64,000 nt of DNA from Anaerolineae bacterium (GCA_020848035.1 JADLAX010000050.1:1-64000); one strand, 5' to 3'; positions 1-8,576 are shown, counted from the first letter of the stretch. Numbers and translations are program-made. Notes: generated by a model not told the origin, from the letters alone.

Positions 1-204
1 ACTCATCGCAACCTCGTTGTGAAATATTGCTATGAGCCTGCCACTAATGAGCAGTTTGTAAAGGTTCGACTTTTATTTTTGGCGATTTTTTACGATTTCG
101 CCGCTAATTGCACAAAACTTACGTTAGTATCCTCTCAAATTTGCAAATCATCAAGCCACGAAAACAGAGGGGACATAAGCTACTCGTCAGGCAAATTGTT
201 TAGT
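1..204. other. Intergenic stretch at window edge
   Basis: AT-richer than the rest of the window. A 69-codon open frame (19-228) is present, but it lacks a Shine-Dalgarno site and its composition does not look like a protein. No promoter, RNA gene or recognisable motif was seen. Confidence 0.4.
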
Positions 205-254
205 TCACGCAAAGGCGCAAAGGAATAACAAATTCCCTTTGCGCCTTTGCGTGA
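205..254. repeat. 19-bp perfect inverted repeat, terminator-like
   Basis: The arm at 205-223 (TCACGCAAAGGCGCAAAGG) is exactly complementary to 236-254, with a 12-base loop. The arm is itself built from a repeated word (GCAAAGGC/GCAAAGG). It lies just past the stop of the minus-strand gene at 272, so it may end that transcript, although there is no T-run. It belongs to the set of word-like inverted repeats found at gene ends across the window. Confidence 0.7.
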
Positions 255-271
255 GATTCAATTATGGAAGG

Positions 272-1420
272 TTACGGCCGTTCCACCACCGGCAGGTACA
301 TTTTTTCCATCAGCTCAAACGGCCGAAACAGCGGTCCGGTAAAACAAGGATATGTTTCCGGGGTAGGCTCACCGCTGACCGTCCAGCAGAAACGGCCGTC
401 GCCATCCTCAACTTCCGGCAAGCGATCGGTGACGGACTGCGACACGTACCACAACACCAGATTAGCGCTGCCAATTGGCTCGTCGTTGACAAAAAGGTCT
501 GGCCCCTGCTGGAGATCGTCATAGCAGCAGTAATTAATGCTCCAACTGGGCAAATCGGTATCCCCTTCTGTTGGCTTGTGCAGTGTGACGTAAAGAAAAG
601 GAGCGTCAGCCATGCCGCCGTCGTTAAATTGCCCTAACCCCGGCTCGATAGTGTAACCCTGACCGCTGCCGTCTAGCACCAACCAGCCCTGATTAGTACC
701 AGTGAGTTGGTGCGGACCATATTCCGAAGCGTATGGCGTCCGAATCGTCTCCGTCTGTTGGAATGCCCATTGTTGGCCGTCCCAAAACGCGAAGCTGTCG
801 TTATTATCCCCGTTCACGGCGATGTCTATGCGTATGACAGGGCGATAAACGGGCTGCTCCATCGCGGGATCGGTGCCACAGCCTTTGCCGTAAGAACCCG
901 CAACAATTCGGAAACGGCCGTCTGCAAAAAACTGGTAATGTTGCTCGTACCGATAATTACACTCATCCCCCCATTGAGGCATGCGAAAATCCTGTACCAC
1001 TTCGAAGCCAATCCTTGTGCTGTCTTCCACCAAATCGCGCTGTTCCGTCTCGCCATAAGGCAGAATGAGGAAACCGCCGCCACTGCCGCCACAGCCTATT
1101 ACATCTCTAAATCCGGGAGAGTTTGCGTACTCGTCGTTATAGTCCACATGCCATTCCGGCAGCGAAGCGCTGGTGAGCATGGTTCGCCCCTGGTAAGTCA
1201 CGTTGCTAATGCGTAAACCGTCATTGCTGCTGGTTTCGTAGCTTAACATCCAACCATCCTGGTTGATGCTCCCGGGCGCAGGACAAGTTCCCTCTTGTTC
1301 ATTTGGCCTCAACTCCACCGCAGAAAGGGCCGTGTTCGCCCCTTTTGCCTCATGCCTGCCTGAAGCCGCAAGCATTACCGCCCCAGCGACAACCAAAAAA
1401 AACATCACGCCTCGCGCCAT
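272..1420 (-). CDS. Exported copper-amine-oxidase-like protein, probably without copper site
   Basis: 382 residues from an internal ATG; a TTG at 1456 would add 12 residues and overlap the upstream Rieske gene. The chosen start gives a signal peptide (MARGVMFFLVVAGAVML). The middle and C-terminal parts resemble the catalytic domain of copper amine oxidases. There is an N-Y-x-Y site (ECNYRYEQHYQF) like the topaquinone precursor Asn-Tyr-Asp/Glu-Tyr, and a later NLVLWYVSQSVTDRLPEVED block like the family's C-terminal NxVxW...PRxED region. The expected His-x-His copper pair after the cofactor Tyr appears as Y-R-P, so enzymatic activity is doubtful. The protein ends MYLPVVERP, a tail shared with other exported proteins here. 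Third gene of a minus-strand run after the TlpA-like and Rieske genes. The family call is tentative. Confidence 0.55.
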   Translation of the reverse strand: MARGVMFFLVVAGAVMLAASGRHEAKGANTALSAVELRPNEQEGTCPAPGSINQDGWMLSYETSSNDGLRISNVTYQGRTMLTSASLPEWHVDYNDEYANSPGFRDVIGCGGSGGGFLILPYGETEQRDLVEDSTRIGFEVVQDFRMPQWGDECNYRYEQHYQFFADGRFRIVAGSYGKGCGTDPAMEQPVYRPVIRIDIAVNGDNNDSFAFWDGQQWAFQQTETIRTPYASEYGPHQLTGTNQGWLVLDGSGQGYTIEPGLGQFNDGGMADAPFLYVTLHKPTEGDTDLPSWSINYCCYDDLQQGPDLFVNDEPIGSANLVLWYVSQSVTDRLPEVEDGDGRFCWTVSGEPTPETYPCFTGPLFRPFELMEKMYLPVVERP

Positions 1421-1448
1421 TTCGTTTTTACTGTGCGTCTTGTGTGGC

Positions 1449-1796
1449 TCAACCAAGCTTCACCTTCACCATGCCATCTTCTACTTTGACGGGATACTTT
1501 TTGAGGCGGTAATTTTCGTCTTCGGGCCAGAGGATACGGCCGTTGCGCACGTCCCAGCAATATTGATGATCGGGGCAGGTGACTTTGTAGCGGCTGATCC
1601 ACCCTTTGCTGAAGTCGGCCGAGGCGTGGGGACACTCAGCGGAAAAGGCGTAAATCGTGCCGTCCCAGCTGGTGAGAATGAGTTTGTGGCCGTTGAGGGT
1701 AACGGCCGTCATCTGGTCGATCTGCACGGTTTCGGCGGCCACGGTGGTGAAGTAGCCCTCAGCGTCCGGTTTGGCCTTGGAGCGGAATAGATTCAT
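1449..1796 (-). CDS. Rieske [2Fe-2S] ferredoxin-like protein
   Basis: 115 residues, a complete small single-domain Rieske protein with no signal peptide. The cluster ligands are clear: C55-P-H57 in ECPHASADFSKG and C74-P-D-H77 in CPDHQYCWD, the C-x-H...C-x-x-H pattern. Such soluble Rieske ferredoxins pass electrons to oxygenases or act as redox partners. It lies between a TlpA-like thioredoxin lipoprotein and an amine-oxidase-like protein on the same strand, suggesting a small redox cluster, but the partner enzyme is not identified. The downstream gene may overlap its last codons. Confidence 0.88.
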   Translation of the reverse strand: MNLFRSKAKPDAEGYFTTVAAETVQIDQMTAVTLNGHKLILTSWDGTIYAFSAECPHASADFSKGWISRYKVTCPDHQYCWDVRNGRILWPEDENYRLKKYPVKVEDGMVKVKLG

Positions 1797-1870
1797 GCGG
1801 GATTTATACCGCAGGGGAAAACAATTGGGTAATTAACACCAGATTAGCTAAGCAGTGGCACGGCAAAAAA

Positions 1871-1937
1871 TCAAAGATTACGCAGATTGAACGAATTATA
1901 AATTTATCCAATCTGCGTAATCTGTTGATAAATTCAA
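1871..1937. repeat. Inverted repeat, GATTACGCAGATT family
   Basis: Arms 1875-1889 (AGATTACGCAGATTG) and 1909-1923 are exactly complementary over 15 bp with a 19-base loop. It sits between two minus-strand genes. Related CGCGGATTAA/GCAGATT words occur near 12158, 27387, 36825, 54034 and 55531. Confidence 0.65.
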
Positions 1938-2558
1938 TTAATCAACCGGGTCGAGTTCGGCCATGAGCGCCTCGATGGCGGCCACGGCTTCCTGGTCGGA
2001 GCCACGGCTGAATTCGCCGATGTGTTGGTAGCGGATACGGCCGTTTTTGTCGATCAGATACGTCGTTGGCCAGTAGCGCTGGTTGTAGGCCCGCCAGGTG
2101 TGGCGGTCATTGTCGATGGCCACCGGGTAGGTAATGTCGTAACGCGCCAGGGCGTCTTGCACGTTATCGATCTCGCGCTCGTAAGCAAATTCCGGGTAGT
2201 GGATGCTGATGACCGTAAAATCATCGCCTTCGTACTGTGCCTGCCACTCCTGGACAAACGGAATGGTGCGCTGGCAGTTGATGCAGCCAAAGGTCCAGAA
2301 CTCCAGCAGCACCACCTTACCCCGCTGCTCGGCCAGGGTCACCGGGCCGTCGCTGTTGAGCCAGACATCATTTTGAAATTCGGGCGCGGCGCCTAAGTCG
2401 GGTAAATCAACCACAATGTCACCTCGCGTGGGGGGAACGGCCGTTGCTCCCACAACATTCTCTGGTTCTGGCGCAGCCGGTCCCGCACAGGCAGCTGCCA
2501 GGAGAAGGGTGAGGAAAAGGATTACGGCCGTTGCCCCTACCAGTTGTTTGCTATGCAT
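1938..2558 (-). CDS. TlpA/ResA-like thioredoxin-fold lipoprotein
   Basis: 206 residues. The start at 2558 is preceded by GGAGG with good spacing, so the upstream in-frame ATG at 2603 was not used. The N-terminus is a lipoprotein signal with lipobox LAAAC (Cys24), anchoring it outside the membrane. The redoxin domain carries the C-x-x-C active site FGCINC (about Cys92 and Cys95) and the cis-Pro region YWPTTYLID. The NDVWLNSDGPVTLAEQRGK entry and long insert resemble extracytoplasmic TlpA or AhpC/TSA proteins that reduce disulfides. It heads the minus-strand run with the Rieske protein. Confidence 0.88.
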   Translation of the reverse strand: MHSKQLVGATAVILFLTLLLAAACAGPAAPEPENVVGATAVPPTRGDIVVDLPDLGAAPEFQNDVWLNSDGPVTLAEQRGKVVLLEFWTFGCINCQRTIPFVQEWQAQYEGDDFTVISIHYPEFAYEREIDNVQDALARYDITYPVAIDNDRHTWRAYNQRYWPTTYLIDKNGRIRYQHIGEFSRGSDQEAVAAIEALMAELDPVD

Positions 2559-2576
2559 CGCTTGCCTCCAGTCTCG

Positions 2577-2640
2577 GTAATCGGTGGTCCGTAATCCGTT
2601 CACCGTTCACCGATTACCGTTCACCGATTACGGATAACCG
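2577..2640. repeat. Word-like repeat, GGTAATCGGT/ACCGATTACC family
   Basis: Successive copies of CCGATTACCGTTCACC-type words, with the complementary GTAATCGGTGG on the left, form an imperfect inverted repeat just upstream of the TlpA-like gene. Relatives lie at 8550-8576 and 32548-32640. Confidence 0.6.
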
Positions 2641-2969
2641 CCAGTCTAACGGCAACTGCTTAAAAGAGGGTTACAGAAAGATTACCGAAATCCCTTCACC
2701 CAACTTTTACAGAAAATTTGCGCTGTGTGGACACAATCTGAAGGAAAGTCAGCTAGATTGTAATAAAACCTGCTATACTTTTTTTACAAACCGCCTAAAA
2801 ACGATCCTTGCGCATCAAAGTTCAGCCCATGCGGTTTTCTTCGAGAGGTTGCAGTCTGTCATAGCCTCCTGTGGTTATTTTGATAGAGGGCACAGTTTTA
2901 CACCTTGGCCCCTTGTCACCCTGTCACCTTGTCAAGCATATCTTTTTAGGCCAGCCAGAGGATGCAGCG
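2641..2969 (+). other. Leader region of the cyclase gene
   Basis: 329 bases without a convincing gene. An in-frame ATG at 2871 would extend the next protein by 33 residues, but the added part includes translated repeat (GTCACCCTGTCACCTTGTCA, 2913-2935) and does not look like protein. The same GTCACC words occur at 58838-58868. No clear promoter was seen. Confidence 0.35.
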
Positions 2970-4727
2970 TTGAACGAACAACCATCAATTACGCAGATAC
3001 AATCCAATATCCGTCAGCTTCGGGATTTGATCGACAACCTGGGCAGCACCGTCAATCAGCAGCACCAAACCCTCATCACCACCCGGGCCGAGATTGCTCA
3101 GCGGGCCGCCGCCCAATCCAGCGACGAGCTGGCCCGCCTGCTGGTTCACGTGCGGCGCAATCTGGAAGATCTGGAACGCCGCTTCCGCGACCAGCAAAAA
3201 GAGCAGGAGCAGCTGCAAGCGCTGCAAGAAATCGGCCGGGTCATCAACTCCTCCCTGGATTTGAACGAAGTGCTGGGTTTTGTGATGGACTCCATCATCG
3301 ACCTGACCAAGGCAGAGCGGGCCATTTTGCTGCTTAAAGATGAAGAAACGGGCGAGCAGGAAGTGCAGCTGTACCGCAACGTGGACCGGGAAACGATCGA
3401 AAAATCGTCCACGTTTGAGATTAGCCGCAGCATTGTGCGCACCGTGGCCGAAACAGGCGAACCGGTGGTCACGATGAACGCCCAGTCAGACAGCCGCTTT
3501 GCCGCCCAGGAAAGCATCATCAGCTATAATCTGCGCTCCATTTTGTGCGTGCCCCTCAAAATGAAAGACACCATCACCGGCGTCATTTACGCCGACAACC
3601 GCATTGCGGCGGGTGTATTTGGCAATGCCGACCGGGATTTGCTGGCCTCGTTTGCCAACCAGGCGGCTGTGGCCATCGACAATGCCCGGCTGTTCCGCCA
3701 GATTCAGGCTAACCTGATTGAGATCACCGAGATGCGCGACTTGATGGACAACGTGTTTGCTTCCATCGCCAGCGGCGTTATCACCATTGATGAGCAGGAG
3801 CGCATTGCCCTGTACAACCGGGCGGCGGAACGGATATTGGGGTTCCCGGAAACGGCCGTTATGCATCAAACCTACAACGCCGCCATGGAAACGCTTGGCC
3901 TGCCCGTCGAACCACTCATCCAGGACGTGTGGACCAACGGCGGTGCCCACAACACCGAGGTGGACGTGGTGGTCAACAAGCGCCCCGGCATGACCTCGCT
4001 CAACCTCACCCTCACCCCCCTGCGCGACTACGACCACGACATGCTGGGCGTGGCCATGGTGCTGGACGACGTCACCGAGAAGAAACGCCTGGAAAGCGTG
4101 CGCCGCTACCTGCCGCCCGCCCTGGTGGACCAGATTCGCGACCTCGACGCCGCGCAACGGCCGCAGCGCAGCATCATGAGCGTGCTCTTTGCCGACGTGC
4201 GCGGCTACAGCACCTTCAGCGAGCACCTGGATCCGGAAAACCTGATCCAGATCATGAACGGCTACTTCACCGAATTTGTCTACGCCATCAACGAATACCA
4301 GGGACTGACCGACAAATTTATGGGCGATGCGGTGATGGCTCTCTACAACACGCCGCTCAACCCGCAGGAAAACCACGCCGAGCGCGCCATCCGCACCGCG
4401 CTGATGATCCGCAAAAACATGCTGCGCTACCTGACCGAAGTGTCTGAAGATCGGCGGCTGCATTTTGGCATTGGCATTCACACGGGCGAAGCGGTGGCGG
4501 GGAACGTGGGCAGCAGCCTGCGCAAGGATTACTCGGCCATTGGCGACGCGGTGAACCTCTCCAAGCGCATCCAGGAAAACGCCCAGGCGGACGAAATCCT
4601 CATCAGCCACGCCACCTACGAGCAGGTAAAGGATTGGGTAACGGCCGAACCGCTGGAACCGATGAAGGTCAAAGGCCGCCAAACCCCTGAACAAATTTAC
4701 CGACTCGTTGGTGCTCTAGTCGGTTAA
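2970..4727 (+). CDS. GAF-PAS-class III nucleotide cyclase
   Basis: About 585 residues from a TTG start that follows AGAGGA; the ATG at 2871 is the alternative. Order: coiled coil (residues 1-90), GAF domain (about 95-245), PAS-like domain (about 260-375), class III cyclase catalytic domain (about 395-585). The catalytic domain keeps both metal-binding aspartates (FADVRGYS and MGDAVMALY), the substrate-specifying Lys in TDKFMGD and Asp in AIGDAVNLSKR, and the Asn/Arg transition-state pair in NLSKR. The Lys/Asp pair predicts ATP rather than GTP as substrate, so it likely makes cAMP. It is cytoplasmic, with signals sensed by GAF/PAS. The cyclic-nucleotide-binding kinase at 15368-16567 could read such a signal, but no direct link is shown. 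Confidence 0.88.
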   Translation: MNEQPSITQIQSNIRQLRDLIDNLGSTVNQQHQTLITTRAEIAQRAAAQSSDELARLLVHVRRNLEDLERRFRDQQKEQEQLQALQEIGRVINSSLDLNEVLGFVMDSIIDLTKAERAILLLKDEETGEQEVQLYRNVDRETIEKSSTFEISRSIVRTVAETGEPVVTMNAQSDSRFAAQESIISYNLRSILCVPLKMKDTITGVIYADNRIAAGVFGNADRDLLASFANQAAVAIDNARLFRQIQANLIEITEMRDLMDNVFASIASGVITIDEQERIALYNRAAERILGFPETAVMHQTYNAAMETLGLPVEPLIQDVWTNGGAHNTEVDVVVNKRPGMTSLNLTLTPLRDYDHDMLGVAMVLDDVTEKKRLESVRRYLPPALVDQIRDLDAAQRPQRSIMSVLFADVRGYSTFSEHLDPENLIQIMNGYFTEFVYAINEYQGLTDKFMGDAVMALYNTPLNPQENHAERAIRTALMIRKNMLRYLTEVSEDRRLHFGIGIHTGEAVAGNVGSSLRKDYSAIGDAVNLSKRIQENAQADEILISHATYEQVKDWVTAEPLEPMKVKGRQTPEQIYRLVGALVG

Positions 4728-4773
4728 CACAACAAACCAATTTGTCGTAGCCGCGGATTCTTTCCGCGCAAAG

Positions 4774-4811
4774 AAAAGCGCCCTCCTCAATGCCGAGAAG
4801 GGCGCTTTTTT
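4774..4811 (+). terminator. Rho-independent terminator after the cyclase
   Basis: Stem AAAAGCGCCCT (4774-4784) pairs with AGGGCGCTTTT (4799-4809), loop 14 bases, followed by further T. It lies between convergent genes and could work in both directions. An ACGGCCGT palindrome follows closely at about 4830. Confidence 0.85.
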
Positions 4812-4881
4812 ACGGTGAATGTGTCTGGCAACGGCCGTTCATCCCCCAGCCGCTATAGACTCAAGCGTATCACTAATCCAA

Positions 4882-5583
4882 CTATTCAAACTCTTGTTTG
4901 CCAGACGTGCCTTCACACTGATTTTGCAGGATGACAACCGGGTTTTGCAGGTCGTTATTGTGGAATATCACGTTGGCCTTTTCCAGCGGACGGCACGCGG
5001 CGAAGTAAAGCTGTTGGCCAGGAATGTAACGGGATTCGTACATCTGTTTAACTTCCTCGACCGACTGGAATAAAGGCCGATCACGCTCAAAAGCCCGAGC
5101 AATCGTCACCGCAAAATCAGCCGCCACGAAGACGGTGAAATCCAGGTGGGGCAGCAGTTCCGGGCGGTGCAAAAAGATGCCGTCGAAGAGCAGCACACAC
5201 GATTCCGGCGCGCGCTGCCAGGAGCGGTCCAGGGGCTGATCGGTGTGGTGGTCAAACACGGCCGTTCGATACCACCCATCCCCCGCCGCCCCCAGCGGCA
5301 CCAGCAAATTGGCACAAACGGCCGTCACATCAAACGAATCCTCGTAATACCCTTTGGGTGAGCCGCGCCCCTGGCGATAGCGGATAGCTCGCGGCTGGTG
5401 AAAATCGTCAAGGGACGCGCGAATGACGGGATGGTCGTCGGCTCTCAGTGCCGCCGCCAGTTCATGGGCCAGCGCCGTTTTCCCGGCACAGTCCACGCCA
5501 TCAATCCCCACACGAAACGGCCGCTTACCCATGGCCGCAACAATGGAATCTTTAACCATCTGGATAGCTTCGGCTCGCGGCAT
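4882..5583 (-). CDS. Uridine-kinase-like P-loop kinase
   Basis: 233 residues, start at MPRAEAIQMV; the open frame extends upstream but only over the oxidase gene in another frame. Walker A is GVDCAGKT (about residues 29-36), followed by a LDDFHQPR block and R-Y-R-Q-G-R-G-S-P-x-G-Y-Y-E-D-S-F-D, typical of the uridine kinase/phosphoribulokinase superfamily. The Walker-B-like segment is CVLLFDGIFLHRPEL. Such proteins phosphorylate nucleosides or related small alcohols. The exact substrate cannot be read from sequence. It is 26 bp downstream of the D-amino-acid oxidase gene on the same strand. Confidence 0.85.
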   Translation of the reverse strand: MPRAEAIQMVKDSIVAAMGKRPFRVGIDGVDCAGKTALAHELAAALRADDHPVIRASLDDFHQPRAIRYRQGRGSPKGYYEDSFDVTAVCANLLVPLGAAGDGWYRTAVFDHHTDQPLDRSWQRAPESCVLLFDGIFLHRPELLPHLDFTVFVAADFAVTIARAFERDRPLFQSVEEVKQMYESRYIPGQQLYFAACRPLEKANVIFHNNDLQNPVVILQNQCEGTSGKQEFE

Positions 5584-5609
5584 CTCTGTTTTTTTACCTG
5601 TACCAAGTT

Positions 5610-6554
5610 TTAGGAACAGTCCAGCGCCAGCTGCACCACTTCGGCAGCGCAGCCCCAGGCCAGGGTGTGGCCAATCGAGCCGTGGCCGTAGTTGTGGATA
5701 ACGGCCGTTCCCTTCCCCACTTCCTCCACTTCCAGCCTTACCTCTGGCCGACCGGGCCGCAGCCCGACACGATGCTCTAAAATTTCGGCGTCTTGCAGGG
5801 CAGGCTGGAGCGCCAGGCAGCGCCGCCAGATGTCCTCGGCCAACGCCGGATCTGGCTCCAGCCGCCAATCGCCGCGCTGCTTGCTGCCGCCCAAAATCAC
5901 ATCGTTGCGGCGCGGCACGATGTAGGTGCTGTAAATCTCGGCGTCCAGGTGCACAATTTCGTCGGGCAGCCCGGCGGGTTTGCTGGCGCGGATGACCTGA
6001 CCACGGATGGGGGATACGGCCGTATCTCCCACCAGTTCCCCCGCCCACACTCCGGCACAGTTCACCACCAGACCAAACTGGGCCGTCAGCTCGGCTAAGT
6101 TGGTCACATCACGCTGGATAAGCTGCCCGCCGTGGGCGGTGAATTGCTCCAGCAGATACGGCATGTAGGTGGGCGTGTTGATGGCCGGGACGATGGTGCG
6201 GTAGCCGGGCAAGTTGGGCGCATAGCTCACCGGTTCCCACGCCGCCATCAGCGCCAGCCAGTCGGGCGGGGCAAATGGTTCGAGGGCCAGTTCAACGGCT
6301 GGTTTAAGCGAGACGCCGGATTGAGGAACGGCCGTTAACCGTATAAATTCCGCATGGCTCACCGCCGCCCAACGGCGCACCTGCTCCACCGGGCCTGCCC
6401 CATCCGGGTACCAAAACGCCGCCGCCACGTCGGACGTGGTGTGCGGCGGCAGCTCCCGCGCCAAAATTGTCACATCAAAGCCAGCCTCCAACAGCTTCAG
6501 CCCGCTGGCCAGGCCAGACACGCCACCGCCCACCACTGCAACATGCTTTTTCAT
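5610..6554 (-). CDS. D-amino-acid oxidase family FAD enzyme
   Basis: 314 residues, start at MKKHVAVVGGG with GGAGAG upstream. The Rossmann motif GGGVSG (residues 9-14) binds FAD. The C-terminal HNYGHGSIGHTLAWGCA is the family's flavin and substrate segment, and YSTYIVPRRNDVILGG matches the active-site strand with the substrate-carboxylate Arg. The predicted reaction is oxidative deamination of D-amino acids to 2-oxoacids with H2O2 and ammonia; a glycine or sarcosine oxidase relative is the alternative. No signal peptide, so cytoplasmic. Probably cotranscribed with the downstream uridine-kinase-like gene. Confidence 0.88.
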   Translation of the reverse strand: MKKHVAVVGGGVSGLASGLKLLEAGFDVTILARELPPHTTSDVAAAFWYPDGAGPVEQVRRWAAVSHAEFIRLTAVPQSGVSLKPAVELALEPFAPPDWLALMAAWEPVSYAPNLPGYRTIVPAINTPTYMPYLLEQFTAHGGQLIQRDVTNLAELTAQFGLVVNCAGVWAGELVGDTAVSPIRGQVIRASKPAGLPDEIVHLDAEIYSTYIVPRRNDVILGGSKQRGDWRLEPDPALAEDIWRRCLALQPALQDAEILEHRVGLRPGRPEVRLEVEEVGKGTAVIHNYGHGSIGHTLAWGCAAEVVQLALDCS

Positions 6555-6579
6555 CACACTCTCCGTTTGAAAAGAAAGA

Positions 6580-6662
6580 AGGAACACAGAGTTACACAGA
6601 GGAGGCACAGAGTTTCACAGAGAAAAATCTGTGCCATCTGTGTCATCTGTGGATTTCCACCA
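6580..6662. repeat. Word-like repeat, ACACAGAGTTACACAGAGG family
   Basis: Repeated CACAGAG words (6583-6627) are followed by the partly complementary CTGTGCCATCTGTGTCATCTGTGG (6629-6653). It lies between divergent genes. A close relative of the left half is found inside the coding sequence at 10283-10334. Confidence 0.65.
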
Positions 6663-6695
6663 CATTATAGCCATGTCGGTTATAATCGAGACATC

Positions 6696-7409
6696 ATGGA
6701 AGTACAGTTTGCCGTTGCCAAAATTGGCAAATATGCCACCAGTGAGAGTGGCGATACGCTGGAGATGATCGAACGGCCGCATGGCGGCCTCTCGTTTGTG
6801 CTGGTTGATGGCCAGCGCAGCGGCAAATCGGCCAAGGCGATTAGCAACCTAGTGGCGCGTAAGGCGATCCAGCTGCTCAGCGAAGGGGTGCGCGATGGCG
6901 CAGCGGCCCGGGCGGCCCATGATTACCTCTACACCTACCGCGCCGGTAAGGTCAGCGCCACGCTCAACATGCTCTCGGCCGACATGGAAACCAAAACGTT
7001 TGTTGTCTCGCGCAACAACGAGTCGCCAGTGATTGTGTACACAGAGCAGCAAGGGCTGTTTCTGCTCGATGAGCCGTCGCGCTGCGTAGGCGTGCATCGC
7101 AACACCAAGCCGGTCATCACCGAACTGCCGATCCTGCCCGGCACCGTCATCGTGGTGTTCACCGATGGCCTGCGCCACGCAGGCAGCCTGAGCGGCCGCA
7201 GCAGCTACGATCCCGTCGCCGCCGTCCAGCAGATGATTTGTAACGACGGCATCACCGCCGCCCGCCCCCTGGCTGACCGGCTGCTGGCTGAAGCCATCGC
7301 GCAAGACAACGGCCGTCCCCGCGACGACATCAGCGTGTTGGTTGTCTCGGTGCAGCCCGTCAACCCTATCGACGACGTACGCCGTATGGACGTGTCGTTA
7401 CCAATTTAG
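6696..7409 (+). CDS. SpoIIE/PP2C-type serine phosphatase
   Basis: 237 residues, start MEVQFAVAKIGKYA; a TATAAT box lies at 6681. The single domain keeps phosphatase motifs: D-G in VDGQRSGKSAKAI (about residues 30-42), FTDGLRHAG (about 150-158) with the metal-binding Asp, and the terminal DDISVLVV. No sensor domain or membrane segment. Members of this family usually dephosphorylate anti-sigma-factor antagonists (STAS proteins). A STAS-like protein lies far away at 57170-57568, so any pairing is only a possibility. Confidence 0.82.
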   Translation: MEVQFAVAKIGKYATSESGDTLEMIERPHGGLSFVLVDGQRSGKSAKAISNLVARKAIQLLSEGVRDGAAARAAHDYLYTYRAGKVSATLNMLSADMETKTFVVSRNNESPVIVYTEQQGLFLLDEPSRCVGVHRNTKPVITELPILPGTVIVVFTDGLRHAGSLSGRSSYDPVAAVQQMICNDGITAARPLADRLLAEAIAQDNGRPRDDISVLVVSVQPVNPIDDVRRMDVSLPI

Positions 7410-7461
7410 GAGATTAGAGATTGGAGATTGGAGATAAAAAAATCTCCAATCTCCAATCTCC
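7410..7461. repeat. Inverted repeat, GGAGATTGGAGATTGG family
   Basis: 18-bp perfect arms at 7418-7435 and 7442-7459 with a 6-base A-rich loop. It fills nearly the whole gap between the phosphatase stop and the next gene, whose Shine-Dalgarno GAGGA (7463-7467) begins at the repeat edge. Relatives are at 13457-13518 and inside the RarA fusion gene at about 38267-38294. Confidence 0.8.
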
Positions 7462-7470
7462 TGAGGATTT

Positions 7471-7857
7471 ATGCCTGATTCGGACCCGGTTAACAGTAAG
7501 ACGGTGCGCATTGCCGTGGTGGGGCCATGCTCCTCTGGCAAGAGCACCTTAACCAAGTCGTTAAAAGCGGCGGGCTTTGAAGCGCGCCATCCGGCCCAGG
7601 AGCATTCGTACGTGGCCAACATGTGGCAGCGCGTCACCAAGCCTGATTTGCTGGTGTACCTGGACGTGGATTACGCCAACATGCGTGCCCGCCGCCCCCT
7701 CACCGACGGCGGCCCGCAGCGGCTGGCCGAGCAGCATTATCGGCTGCGCCACGCCCGCGAGCTGTGCGATTTTTACCTGGACACCAGCAATTTAAGTGCG
7801 GCCGAGGTGAAAACGGCCGTCTTCAACTTCCTCCACTCCCTGGGCCTGGCCCCCTGA
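7471..7857 (+). CDS. Small P-loop kinase-like protein
   Basis: 128 residues. Walker A GPCSSGKST (about residues 18-26) followed by TKSLKAAGFEARHPAQEHS. A later LLVYLDVDYANMRARRP segment resembles the base-binding and lid region of small nucleotide or shikimate-type kinases. It is shorter than typical nucleoside monophosphate kinases (about 180-220). Substrate unknown. Good ribosome site GAGGA. It is followed after 5 bp by the methyltransferase gene, so the two are probably translated together. Confidence 0.75.
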   Translation: MPDSDPVNSKTVRIAVVGPCSSGKSTLTKSLKAAGFEARHPAQEHSYVANMWQRVTKPDLLVYLDVDYANMRARRPLTDGGPQRLAEQHYRLRHARELCDFYLDTSNLSAAEVKTAVFNFLHSLGLAP

Positions 7858-7862
7858 CCCTC

Positions 7863-8558
7863 ATGCTGTTTTGGATTGGTTTGGCGCTGCTAACGGCCGT
7901 TCTTGGCCTTTTGCTCTACTGGCTCTTCATCGTCACCGAGGGGCTGTACCTGGGGCGGCGCGTGGTGGTCTGGCTCTACGACCTCACCGCCCACAAATAC
8001 GACGCCATCAAAGAGTTCGACCCCGAAGCCGAGCAATTTTTCCTCATCCGGCCGCTGGTAGTGCGCCTGCGCCCCATCCCCAATCCACTGGTGCTGGACG
8101 TGGCCACGGGCACCGGGCGACTGCCCTATTTTTTGCTGGAAGAACCGACATTTAACGGCCGTATCGTCGGCCTGGATGCGTCGGGCAAGATGCTAAGGTT
8201 GGCGCGAGAGAAATTACGGCCGTATGGCCACCGCGCCAGCCTGGTGCAGCAGACGGCCGTTCCCCTGCCGTTCCCCAGCAACCAGTTTGATCTGGTTACC
8301 TGCCTGGAAGCACTGGAATTTTTTCCGTCGGATACGGCCGCTTTGCGTGAAATGGTGCGGGTATTGCGCCCGGGCGGCACCCTGCTGGTCACCCGCCGCA
8401 AGGGGCTGGAGGGCAAAACTTTTTTCGGCCGTTACCGCAACGTGGTCCAATTCGAAGCCCTGCTCACCGGGCTAGGGCTGGAAGCCGTGCACACCAACCC
8501 TTGGCAAATGGATTACGACCAGGTGTTTGGCAAGAAGCCGGTGGGCGGTAGTCCGTAA
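7863..8558 (+). CDS. Membrane-anchored class I SAM-dependent methyltransferase
   Basis: 231 residues, start MLFWIGLALLTAVLG just after the previous stop. An N-terminal transmembrane helix (residues 3-24) is followed by a Rossmann methyltransferase domain with motif I VLDVATGTGRL (about 78-88), an acidic GLDASGKML strand and the post-motif region LVTCLEALEFFPS with RVLRPGGTLLVT. This pattern matches the UbiE/type 11 methyltransferase group. The substrate is not evident; the membrane anchor suggests a lipid or quinone-like acceptor, which is speculative. Confidence 0.85.
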   Translation: MLFWIGLALLTAVLGLLLYWLFIVTEGLYLGRRVVVWLYDLTAHKYDAIKEFDPEAEQFFLIRPLVVRLRPIPNPLVLDVATGTGRLPYFLLEEPTFNGRIVGLDASGKMLRLAREKLRPYGHRASLVQQTAVPLPFPSNQFDLVTCLEALEFFPSDTAALREMVRVLRPGGTLLVTRRKGLEGKTFFGRYRNVVQFEALLTGLGLEAVHTNPWQMDYDQVFGKKPVGGSP

Positions 8559-8576
8559 ACGGTAATCGGTAAACGC
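8550..8576. repeat. Short copy of GGTAATCGGT repeat
   Basis: AACGGTAATCGGTAAACG at the end of the methyltransferase gene. It overlaps the stop codon region and matches the words at 2577-2640 and 32548-32640. Confidence 0.45.

Noticed and set aside
239..1216. Plus-strand open frames opposite the amine-oxidase-like gene
   Set aside because: They are shadows of the minus-strand gene; no ribosome sites and unnatural composition.
3486..4694. 402-codon minus-strand frame over the cyclase gene
   Set aside because: His/Val-rich translation typical of the complement of a high-GC gene; the plus-strand frame has full catalytic motifs.
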